Source: Clostridia bacterium
GTDB taxonomy: Bacteria > Bacillota > Clostridia > Oscillospirales > CAG-272
NCBI GenBank assembly: GCA_017451975.1
Contig: JAFTNI010000069.1
Span: 1-11,782, forward strand
Length of the DNA stretch: 11,782 nucleotides
Reading direction: 5' to 3'
Positions 1-7,099 of the stretch are shown piece by piece. The position numbers and the translations under genes are program-made. Positions within the stretch are counted from its first letter, which is position 1. Every line of letters begins with the position of its first letter. The notes below the pieces were generated by a model. The model was not told the DNA's origin and made no database searches. It saw only the letters and a program-made list of their open reading frames with translations.

Positions 1-1916
1 GTTTCGAAAATATAAGCCGTTTTTTCCGCGTATGTGTGGCTTACCTTTATGAGCCTGCGCGTGGCTGGGTTCATAGTCGTCTGCCACATCATTTCGGGCT
101 CGTTTTCACCAAGACCGTTAGAGCGTTGGATAGTATATTTCTTGCCCTTAAGCGCTTCTAGTATCTGCGCTTTTTCGGGCTCACTATATGCAAAATAGGT
201 TTCTTTTCCGCAGTTGATTTCAAAAAGCGGCGATTCCGCTATGAAAACCTTGCCCTCTTTTATAAGCGTGGGCAATAGGCGGTAGAAAAGCGTGAGCAAA
301 AGCGTGCGTATCTGGAAGCCGTCCTCATCGGCATCGGTGCAGATGATTATCTTGCTCCAGCGCAGAAGCGAAAGGTCAAAAGTGTTCTGCGCCGCTTTGG
401 TTTTGCCCTGTATTTCCGCGCCGCAGCCTATAACCTTCAGAAGGTCGACTATAACCTCACTTTTGAAAATTTTATCGTATCCGCATTTAAGGCAGTTCAG
501 CGTTTTGCCGCGCACGGGTATGATCGCCTGGAATTCTGCGTCGCGCCCCTGTATGCAGGATCCCATAGCGGAGTCGCCCTCCACGATGTAGACCTCGCGG
601 CGCTCAGGGTCCTTTGAACGGCAGGAAACGAATTTTTCCACGCGGTTTGCAACGTCGCTGCCGCCCGTGGAAAGCTTCTTTTTAACGTCTACGCGCGTTT
701 TTTCCGCGGTTTCGCGGCTTCGCTTGTTTATAAGCACCTGCGCAGCAAGCTTATCTGCCTCCGCGGGTTTTTCCGCAAAGTAAACCTCCAGCGCGTGCTT
801 CATATAGCTTGTGAGCGCTTCTTTTATAAATTCGTTGGTTATCGCCTTTTTCGTCTGGTTGGCGTAGGAAACGAGCGTGGAAAAGCTGTTTATAACGATA
901 AGCAGGCTATCTTCAATATCGGAAAAGCCTATTTTGCTTTCGTTTTTATTGTATTTGCCCGTTGCCTTGATGTATTTGTCTATAGCGTAAGTGAAGGCGG
1001 TTTTCGTCGCGCTGTCGGGCGAGCCGCCGTGCTCAAGGTAGCTTGCGTTGTGGTAATATTCCGTTTTGCTTACCTCGTTGGAAAAGCAGAAGGCAATTTC
1101 CGCCTTGAAGTTATATTCGGGCTTGTCGGCTCTGTCGCGCCCCTTCGCCTCCATCTGCCAGAAAACGGGCGCGGTTATATAGCTCTGCCCCGCGAGGTCC
1201 GCTACGTAATCGGCAATGCCGTTTTCATAATAGAAGGTCTTTTCTTCAAATTCGCCGTCGTTTTTCTGGTATTTGAAAATAAAGGAAATGCCCTTGTTGG
1301 AAACCGCCTGGCGCTCCAGCATGGTTTCATAATATTCGCGCGGTATCGCCGTATCTGTGAAAACCTCAAGGTCGGGGCGCCACGTTACCACGGTGCCGTG
1401 CTGCTTATCCTTGCGCGAAAGCTTCACGCGCTTCAGCTCGCCGTCGGGCTTGCCCTTCTTGAAGTGCATTTCAAGCATTTCGCCGCCGCGGTAGGAGCGA
1501 ACCTCCATAAACTCGGAGCTATACTGTGTGGAAGCCGCGCCGAGGCCGTTTAAGCCCAGCGAATATTTATAGTTCGCGCCGCCGTCGTTATTGTTGTATT
1601 TACCGCCGGCGTAAAGCTCGCAGTAAACGAGCTCCCAGTTATATTTTCCTTCTTTTTCGTTGTAGTCGAGCGGCACGCCGCGCCCCTCGTCCTCTATAGA
1701 TATAACGCCGTCGCGCGTGACGGTGATATAAATTTTCGTGCCATAGCCCTCGCGCGCTTCGTCTACTGAGTTGGAAAGGATTTCGAACACGGAGTGCTCG
1801 CAGCCCTCTATACCGTCAGAGCCGAAAATAACCGCGGGGCGCTTGCGCACACGGTCTGCGCCCTTGAGCGAGGTAATGCTGGCATTATCGTATACTGGTG
1901 TTTTTTTTGGTGGCAT
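1..1916 (-). CDS. Type IIA DNA topoisomerase subunit B (divergent GyrB/ParE paralogue), C-terminus cut by window edge
   Basis: ATP-driven subunit of a DNA gyrase or topoisomerase IV, which passes one duplex through another. About 638 residues are visible and the frame runs off the left edge, so only a few dozen residues should be missing. The N-terminal GHKL ATPase domain keeps E45 and N49 (EILSNSVDEA), then DEGRGVP (76-82) and the glycine loop GLNGLGAAS (121-129). The transducer lysine is K356 in ANQTKK. The Toprim domain has EGDSAMGS from E446 and the metal-binding DADEDG from D528 (D528, D530, D532). The start is ATG at 1916 with AAGGAG (1923-1928) six bases upstream. Its motifs differ from canonical GyrB: DEGRG instead of DNGRG, and GLNGLG instead of GLHGVG. 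I recognise this as the second, ParE-like B subunit common in Clostridia, so topoisomerase IV is the likelier role. The A subunit probably lies just beyond the left edge. Gyrase versus topo IV cannot be settled from this sequence. Confidence 0.93.
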   Translation of the reverse strand, partial: MPPKKTPVYDNASITSLKGADRVRKRPAVIFGSDGIEGCEHSVFEILSNSVDEAREGYGTKIYITVTRDGVISIEDEGRGVPLDYNEKEGKYNWELVYCELYAGGKYNNNDGGANYKYSLGLNGLGAASTQYSSEFMEVRSYRGGEMLEMHFKKGKPDGELKRVKLSRKDKQHGTVVTWRPDLEVFTDTAIPREYYETMLERQAVSNKGISFIFKYQKNDGEFEEKTFYYENGIADYVADLAGQSYITAPVFWQMEAKGRDRADKPEYNFKAEIAFCFSNEVSKTEYYHNASYLEHGGSPDSATKTAFTYAIDKYIKATGKYNKNESKIGFSDIEDSLLIVINSFSTLVSYANQTKKAITNEFIKEALTSYMKHALEVYFAEKPAEADKLAAQVLINKRSRETAEKTRVDVKKKLSTGGSDVANRVEKFVSCRSKDPERREVYIVEGDSAMGSCIQGRDAEFQAIIPVRGKTLNCLKCGYDKIFKSEVIVDLLKVIGCGAEIQGKTKAAQNTFDLSLLRWSKIIICTDADEDGFQIRTLLLTLFYRLLPTLIKEGKVFIAESPLFEINCGKETYFAYSEPEKAQILEALKGKKYTIQRSNGLGENEPEMMWQTTMNPATRRLIKVSHTYAEKTAYIFE

Positions 1917-2070
1917 AGTTTTCTCCTTACCTGAGAATAGTGGTGTTACATTCGCTTTTAAGCCTATTTCCGCGAACAATCTTAAAATCGGTCTTGCTTT
2001 ATTTTAAAAAATTTGATAGAATATATAATATATCTGAAAAAAGGCTGATTTTCTAATATCATTCTAATTT

Positions 2071-2101
2071 TTGTGATGTTGGGAATTTTATTATATCACA
2101 A
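2071..2101. repeat. Inverted repeat TTGTGAT-N17-ATCACAA in the divergent promoter region
   Basis: Two perfect 7-bp arms (2071-2077 and 2095-2101) flank 17 bases. The right arm touches the -10 element of the minus-strand topoisomerase promoter. On the plus strand the same region offers only a weak promoter (TTGTGA 2071-2076, TATATC 2092-2097, 15-base spacer) for the QueG-like gene. The repeat could be an operator shared by both divergent genes, or chance in AT-rich DNA. The remainder of 1917-2152 shows nothing else I can name. Confidence 0.35.
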
Positions 2102-2118
2102 TTTTTTCGTAAAATCAA
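2090..2118 (-). promoter_or_regulatory. Sigma-A-type promoter for the topoisomerase B gene
   Basis: On the minus strand, TTGATT (plus-strand 2113-2118) and a perfect TATAAT (2090-2095) are separated by exactly 17 bases. Transcription would start near 2082 and leave an AT-rich leader of about 165 bases before the ATG at 1916. This is the best promoter match in the divergent intergenic region. It is a consensus match only. Confidence 0.55.
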
Positions 2119-2152
2119 CGGCAAAACAGAGAGAAAAAGGGGTGAATTTTGT

Positions 2153-2989
2153 ATGTTTCGTGAAATTTTGGGGAAATATGGCGTGGAATTCGCCGCCGCG
2201 CTTCCATTTTCCGCCTGCCGCGTGTTTTCGCCCGAGCTTATCGAGCGCAGGGGAACTTCCCCCTCAGCCATAAAAACGGCGCTGCTCTTTCTCGTGCCGT
2301 ACTACGTGAACGACGGTATAGGGGGCAACATTTCCGTTTACGCCCGCGCGCACGATTACCACTTCTTTTTTGAAAATCTTTATAAAGAAGCAATACCCTT
2401 GCTCGAAAGCGCCTACGGTGCGCCGTTTTACGGCTTCGCCGATAAATCGGCTATTGCCGAGGTGCACGCCGCCTCCTCTGCCGGCCTTGGCATGATAGGC
2501 GACAGCGGGCTTATAATAAATAAAAAATACGGCTCCTACGTTTTTATAGGCGAGCTGCTCACGCCCGCCGAGCCCGAATCCTTCGGCATAAGCGAAGGCG
2601 AAGCGTTTGAGCCAAGCTTTTGCAGCCACTGCGGTGCGTGCAAAAAGGCTTGCCCCATGAGCGAGGGGCTTGGTTGCCTTTCCATGGTAACGCAGAAAAA
2701 GGGCGAGCTTACCGAAAGCGAGCGCGATTTTATAAAAAAATACGGCAGCGCGTGGGGCTGCGATATATGCTCCGCCGTTTGCCCATATACAAAAAAGGCT
2801 ATTGCCGCATGTGCGGAAACACCCATAGAATTTTTCAGGCAAGACAGAATAGTTCGCCTTTCAAGCGAAGCGGTGAACGCTATGGATAAAGCCACCTTCC
2901 GCGGGCGTGCTTTTGCCTGGCGCGGAAAAAAAACCATTTTGCGCAACCTTGAAATTTTTGAAGAAAAGCAACCGACAGCTATAGGCTAA
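2153..2989 (+). CDS. queG: QueG-like epoxyqueuosine reductase family protein (short form, two 4Fe-4S clusters)
   Basis: Member of the QueG/COG1600 family. QueG is a cobalamin-dependent iron-sulfur enzyme that reduces epoxyqueuosine to queuosine at the tRNA wobble position, in the cytoplasm. The N-terminal DUF1730-type region (about 40-140) keeps the pattern YARAHDYH, then D97, AGLGMIG (110-116) and YGSYVFIGELL. The ferredoxin-like module has C157, C160, C163 and C167, an isolated C175 in GCLSM, and C203, C206 and C210 in CDICSAVCP, enough for two 4Fe-4S clusters. At 278 residues it lacks the C-terminal HEAT-like part of the roughly 380-residue E. coli enzyme, so tRNA recognition may differ and the exact function is less certain than the family. 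The start is ATG at 2153 with AGGGGTG (2138-2144) eight bases upstream. It is the first gene of the plus-strand unit. No other queuosine gene is nearby. Confidence 0.85.
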   Translation: MFREILGKYGVEFAAALPFSACRVFSPELIERRGTSPSAIKTALLFLVPYYVNDGIGGNISVYARAHDYHFFFENLYKEAIPLLESAYGAPFYGFADKSAIAEVHAASSAGLGMIGDSGLIINKKYGSYVFIGELLTPAEPESFGISEGEAFEPSFCSHCGACKKACPMSEGLGCLSMVTQKKGELTESERDFIKKYGSAWGCDICSAVCPYTKKAIAACAETPIEFFRQDRIVRLSSEAVNAMDKATFRGRAFAWRGKKTILRNLEIFEEKQPTAIG

Positions 2990-3031
2990 GCTTCAATTTA
3001 AGAAAATTATATTATTAACGGAGAAACCGCC

Positions 3032-3727
3032 TTGAATAAAAGAGAAAAGCAGGAGCTTTTGCGCCTGAAGCGAGAAAACGCGCGCCTGCGCCGCGAAAAC
3101 GAATATTTAAACCACCGCATAGAAAAGCTTTCGCCAAAGGAAGCAAAAAACGTGAGCCCCGAGCGCGAGCTTTTTTACGAGCTTGACGACGTTGACGAAT
3201 ATAACGGCTACTTCGGCTACCTTATATCGCGCTTCAAGCTTTCGCTTGTTTACAGGGTATATGATAAAATTTTTTTCGCCTTCCGCAAAATTATTCTCGC
3301 CTCGCGCATATGGAAATATGCGCCGATAGTGCTGGGCGCGCTTGCCGCCGTGCTTCAGGCTGTGCTCGCCTTCGGCTCTGCCGTGGTGCTTCTTCCCTTG
3401 GCATTTACGGTATCCGCCGTGTTTTTTCTGCTTTCGCTTTTCGCCTTTGCAAAGCACAGGCGCGAGCTTCTGCGCGACGTGCGCGGGCGGAAAATATATT
3501 TTATGTACCCCTCAAAAAAACCGCGCAAGGACGGCATTTTTTACGAAACGATGCAGCAGTTTTCGCGCGACGGCGTGGTTTTCGCAGTTTCGCCCTCGCT
3601 CCCCCTTTGCGGCTTCGGCGGTGTGAGAAAGGTAAGCGAAAACGTTTATTTCATACACACGAGCTTTTACTATAAATTCAAAGAAGAGGCATACAAAATC
3701 TGTACAGACATAGTAAAGGTATATTGA
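3032..3727 (+). CDS. Unrecognised membrane protein with N-terminal coiled coil and a two-helix hydrophobic region
   Basis: I do not recognise this 231-residue protein. It starts with a highly charged Lys/Arg/Glu helix (about 1-33, with KRENARLRRENEYLNHRIEK-type heptads) that should form a short coiled coil. An acidic linker (about 44-58, FYELDDVDEY) follows, then an amphipathic Phe/Tyr-rich stretch. Two adjacent hydrophobic helices (about 97-117 and 118-140) follow, with KHRRELLRD after them, suggesting a membrane hairpin with both ends in the cytoplasm. The C-terminal domain (about 150-231) is soluble, aromatic-rich and has no cysteine motif. The start is TTG at 3032, supported by CGGAG (3019-3023) eight bases upstream. 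No ATG in frame gives the full coiled coil. It lies 42 bases after the QueG-like gene and 36 bases before addB, so co-transcription is likely, but nothing in it suggests a role in DNA repair. Confidence 0.8.
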   Translation: MNKREKQELLRLKRENARLRRENEYLNHRIEKLSPKEAKNVSPERELFYELDDVDEYNGYFGYLISRFKLSLVYRVYDKIFFAFRKIILASRIWKYAPIVLGALAAVLQAVLAFGSAVVLLPLAFTVSAVFFLLSLFAFAKHRRELLRDVRGRKIYFMYPSKKPRKDGIFYETMQQFSRDGVVFAVSPSLPLCGFGGVRKVSENVYFIHTSFYYKFKEEAYKICTDIVKVY

Positions 3728-3763
3728 TAAATCCGAATTAAAATCATATTTAAGGAAAGTGAT

Positions 3764-6700
3764 GTGAAAAATATGGTTCATTTTATATACGGCAGAACGG
3801 GCAGCGGCAAAAGCACCTTCTTGCTTGAATGTGCCGCCGCAACGCACGCAAAGCATATTTTCGTGCTTGTGCCCGACCGCGGCGCGGTTATGGCAGAGCG
3901 TATGTTTTCCTATGCGCCGAACGCGGGCGATATAGACGTTGTAACGTTTAATAGGCTTTCCAACTTCGTTTTCCGCAAATACGGCGGTATTTGCGAAAAC
4001 TATATTTCGCGCGGCGCGAAAAAGGTTATAATGCACAATACGCTCGCGGCGCTTTCGGGCCTTTTTGCCTCGAAGGGCGAATTTTTCGAAAGCGACACCG
4101 CCGCGACCGAGCGCTTTATAGCCATGCACACAGAGCTTGTGCGCGGCGCGGTAACGCAAGAGCAGCTTGCCGCCGCAGCAGAGGGCTGCGAGGGCGAGGT
4201 AGGAAAAAAATTTGCTGATATTGCAATGCTCTTTACGGCTTTCGATGCCGAGGTGGGCGAAAGGTTTGAGGACCCCGACGGTATGTTGGCAAAAACGAAC
4301 GCGCTTCTTTCTAAGGAAAGCTTCTTCCGCGGAAGCGATGTTTATATAGACCAATTCAATTCATTTTCAAAAGAACAGCTTGCCACCGTGCGCGAAATAA
4401 TGCGCTCGGCGGAAAACGTATATATCTCCGTGCCCTACGTTCCCGCAGAGGATAAAAACACGCCCTGCTTCTTCGGCATAGCCGATACGGCAAAGCGGCT
4501 TCTTGAAACGGCAGAGGCGGCGGGGGCAGAGCTTGCCGAGCCAACCGTGCTGCTTTCGGGCAGACGATTTGAAAACGAGGAGCTTTCCTTCCTTTCGCGC
4601 AACCTCTTCCCAGGTAACGGATACGTAAAGGCGGTTTACGAAAAGAAGCCCGAAAATGTGCGCGTTATGAGCGCGGCAAACACCTTTGCCGAAGCAGAGG
4701 CGGTTTGCCTTGACATAGCTAAAAAAGTGCGCGAGGGCGCACGCTACCGCGATTTTGCCGTTATTATGCGAAATTCCGATGCATATACGGGCGTTATCGA
4801 CGCGATGATGCGCAAATACGAAATCCCCTGCTTCATTTCGGGCAGAAGAGATATAACCGAGCTTGCTTTTATAAAATTCATGCTCTCTGCGCTTTCCGCC
4901 GCCGAACGCGGATTTGCGCGCGAGCTTATAATTTCATATATAAAAACCGATTTCGCAGGCATAACACCCGGCGAAATAAACCTTTTTGAAAACTACGTTC
5001 GAAAATGGAATATTTCGGGCGCTCGCTTCTACGACGAATACGAATGGAACATGAACCCCGACGGTTTCCGCGGCGAAATGACACAAGAAAACGAAGAAAA
5101 GCTTATTCGCCTTGCCGAAATAAGAAAAAAAGCCGTGATGCCGCTGCGAGCCTTCTGCGAAGATACGGCGGGGCGGCACAGCGTGGCGTGGTTTGCCGAA
5201 AGGCTTTATAATTTCGCCGTAAGCCTTTCCGCACCCGAAAAAATAGCGCTCGACGCAAAAGAGGCAGAGGAAAGGGGCGAAAAATCGCTTTCCGCCGAGC
5301 TTCGCCAGCTTTTCTCCGTGTTCTGCGATGCGCTCGACGCGCTCGTTTCCGCTTGCGGAAGCGAGGAGGTTGGCGTGGCGGAGTTTACCTCGCTTCTGCG
5401 CCTCGTGCTTTCCGAAACGGATATAGGCAAAATACCCACCTCGCTCGACGAGGTAACGGTATTCGATGCGCAAGCGGGCGGCTACGCAGGCGTGAAGCAC
5501 GCGTATATTATGGGCGCTTGCGAGGGCACCTTCCCCGCGAGAGTGGAGGACGACGGCATTTTCAACGATAAGGAAAAGGAAGTGCTTTTAAAGTACGGCA
5601 TAGAAATCACATCCACGGTTGAGCGCAGGCTTTGCGATGAGCTTTACTACTTCTACACGGCGGCTTGCGCCGCAGCAGAATCTGTCTGCTTCACCTACCC
5701 CGTTTACGAGGGCGGCAAGAAAACGCGGCGCTCCCCCGCGCTTGTAAGCGTTAAGGAAATGTTCCCAAAGCTTGCAGAGGAAAGGTTTGAGGACCTTGAA
5801 AAAACCGAGCTTTTGGAGCGCGCGGCGGCTTCTTTTGAATATATACTGCGCGGAAACGATGCATTTACGCGCGCACTGCGCGATTACTACGAAAGCTCGC
5901 CCGAATACGCAGAAAAAACTCGATATATAGGCACACCGCTTTCCTCCTACCGCCTGCGCATACCCGAGGAGGATGCAAGAAAGATCTTCCCGAAAAATAT
6001 AAGCACAAGCTATTCGCGCCTGGAAAAATATATAGTTTGCAATTTCTCTTACTTCTGCGAATACGAGCTGAAGCTGAAGGATAATATACCCGTTAAATTC
6101 GGCGCAGTTGACATCGGCAACTTCATGCACAAAATGCTGGAGCTTACCGTGCGCTATGCGCTCTATAACCCCGATGCAACCGACGAGGAAATGCGCGAGC
6201 AGATAGAAACGGAATGTAAGCGCTACCTGGAGGCAGTGTGCCGCGGAAGCTACGCGGAAATTTCGCCGCGTATAGCGCACATAGGCGCTTACCTTTCGCA
6301 CACCTGCGAAAAATTCGTTAGAAAATTCCGCGAAGAATTCCGCGAAAGCAAGTTTACGCCCAAGGATTTCGAAATCACCATCGGCAAAGGCGGCGATATA
6401 GAGCCCATTCGCCTTGTGGGCGAAAGCGGCGGCGTAGAGCTGCGAGGTAAAATCGACCGCGTAGACACCTACGAGGGCGGCGACGGCAAAATTTACATCC
6501 GCGTGGCAGACTACAAGACGGGCAGTAAAAAGTTCGACCTTAAAAATATAGAGGCTGGGCGCGACCTGCAAATGCTGCTCTACCTCTACTCCATTTGCGA
6601 AAACGGCGAGCGCCGTTACGGCAAGGATATAGCCCCCGCGGGCGTGCTTTACGTTTCCGTAAAACCCGCTTCCGAAACGGTGAAGCTCGGCGTGGAAACT

Positions 6701-6997
6701 CCCGCCGAGGATGAAAACGGCAACAGCGGCCTTTTCCTCGATAACGACGAGGTATTGAAAGCTATGGAGCCGGGGCTTGAGGGCAGATTTATACCCGTAA
6801 CCGCGGCAAAGGGCGGCAAAAAAAAGGGCAACCTTATGGCGGCAGAGGAATTTGCCGCACTTAAGGAAACTGTAGTGGAAACGGTTATTCGCGCCTCCGA
6901 AGAGATGCGCGGCGGCAAAGCTGATGCCGAGCCCTGTGAGCCCGCCGCTTGCGAATACTGCAAAATGAAGGCGGTTTGCAGAACCAAGAAAAAGTAA
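3764..6997 (+). CDS. addB: ATP-dependent helicase/nuclease subunit AddB
   Basis: AddB subunit of the AddAB helicase-nuclease, which resects double-strand breaks and loads RecA in Bacillota. The 1077-residue length is normal for the family (about 1,150). The Walker A motif GRTGSGKST occupies 10-18. A UvrD-like helicase fold follows, inactive as a motor in studied AddB proteins. The C-terminal RecB-type nuclease carries GKIDR with D898, then D916-Y-K918-T-G and QMLLY (Q936 to Y940), matching the PD-(D/E)XK pattern. The 4Fe-4S clamp is C759 together with C1063-x2-C1066-x5-C1072, the spacing seen in B. subtilis AddB. All catalytic and cluster residues I can place are present. The start is GTG at 3764, seven bases after AAGGA (3752-3756). 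An in-frame ATG at 3773 is 16 bases away and less likely. AddA, which usually follows, is absent from the window. Confidence 0.97.
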   Translation: MKNMVHFIYGRTGSGKSTFLLECAAATHAKHIFVLVPDRGAVMAERMFSYAPNAGDIDVVTFNRLSNFVFRKYGGICENYISRGAKKVIMHNTLAALSGLFASKGEFFESDTAATERFIAMHTELVRGAVTQEQLAAAAEGCEGEVGKKFADIAMLFTAFDAEVGERFEDPDGMLAKTNALLSKESFFRGSDVYIDQFNSFSKEQLATVREIMRSAENVYISVPYVPAEDKNTPCFFGIADTAKRLLETAEAAGAELAEPTVLLSGRRFENEELSFLSRNLFPGNGYVKAVYEKKPENVRVMSAANTFAEAEAVCLDIAKKVREGARYRDFAVIMRNSDAYTGVIDAMMRKYEIPCFISGRRDITELAFIKFMLSALSAAERGFARELIISYIKTDFAGITPGEINLFENYVRKWNISGARFYDEYEWNMNPDGFRGEMTQENEEKLIRLAEIRKKAVMPLRAFCEDTAGRHSVAWFAERLYNFAVSLSAPEKIALDAKEAEERGEKSLSAELRQLFSVFCDALDALVSACGSEEVGVAEFTSLLRLVLSETDIGKIPTSLDEVTVFDAQAGGYAGVKHAYIMGACEGTFPARVEDDGIFNDKEKEVLLKYGIEITSTVERRLCDELYYFYTAACAAAESVCFTYPVYEGGKKTRRSPALVSVKEMFPKLAEERFEDLEKTELLERAAASFEYILRGNDAFTRALRDYYESSPEYAEKTRYIGTPLSSYRLRIPEEDARKIFPKNISTSYSRLEKYIVCNFSYFCEYELKLKDNIPVKFGAVDIGNFMHKMLELTVRYALYNPDATDEEMREQIETECKRYLEAVCRGSYAEISPRIAHIGAYLSHTCEKFVRKFREEFRESKFTPKDFEITIGKGGDIEPIRLVGESGGVELRGKIDRVDTYEGGDGKIYIRVADYKTGSKKFDLKNIEAGRDLQMLLYLYSICENGERRYGKDIAPAGVLYVSVKPASETVKLGVETPAEDENGNSGLFLDNDEVLKAMEPGLEGRFIPVTAAKGGKKKGNLMAAEEFAALKETVVETVIRASEEMRGGKADAEPCEPAACEYCKMKAVCRTKKK

Positions 6998-7033
6998 AAC
7001 CAATTTAATATAAAATCACAATAAACACAAAAA

Positions 7034-7090
7034 TCCCCCTTACCAAAGTTCTTTGCCAAGCTTTCTTTCAAGAAAGCGGGGGAGAAAGGA
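7034..7090 (+). other. Nested hairpin in the leader of the radical SAM gene, next to its ribosome binding site
   Basis: A perfect 8-bp hairpin, GCTTTCTT-TC-AAGAAAGC (7060-7077), sits inside an outer pairing TCCCCC (7034-7039) with GGGGGA (7078-7083). The ribosome binding site AAGGA (7086-7090) of the next gene follows directly. A second copy of AGAAAG (7083-7088) overlaps that site and could replace the first (7071-7076) as partner of CTTTCT (7061-7066). No T-run follows, so it is not a standard terminator. It may be a translational control element or a copy of a dispersed intergenic repeat. Confidence 0.5.
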
Positions 7091-7099
7091 TAAAATAAA

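Noticed and set aside
795..1553. Plus-strand open frame of 252 codons opposite the topoisomerase gene
   Set aside because: The minus-strand frame carries the full GHKL and transducer signatures. The plus frame has no ribosome binding site or recognisable motif.
3512..4354. Minus-strand open frame of 280 codons opposite the membrane protein and the start of addB
   Set aside because: It covers two well-supported plus-strand genes and their ribosome binding sites, and has no motif.
5588..7003. Open frame of 471 codons on the minus strand opposite the nuclease half of addB
   Set aside because: It is antisense to clear AddB catalytic motifs, its translation is low-complexity Ala/Phe/Tyr/Val-rich with no family features, and such frames arise from the codon bias of the real gene.
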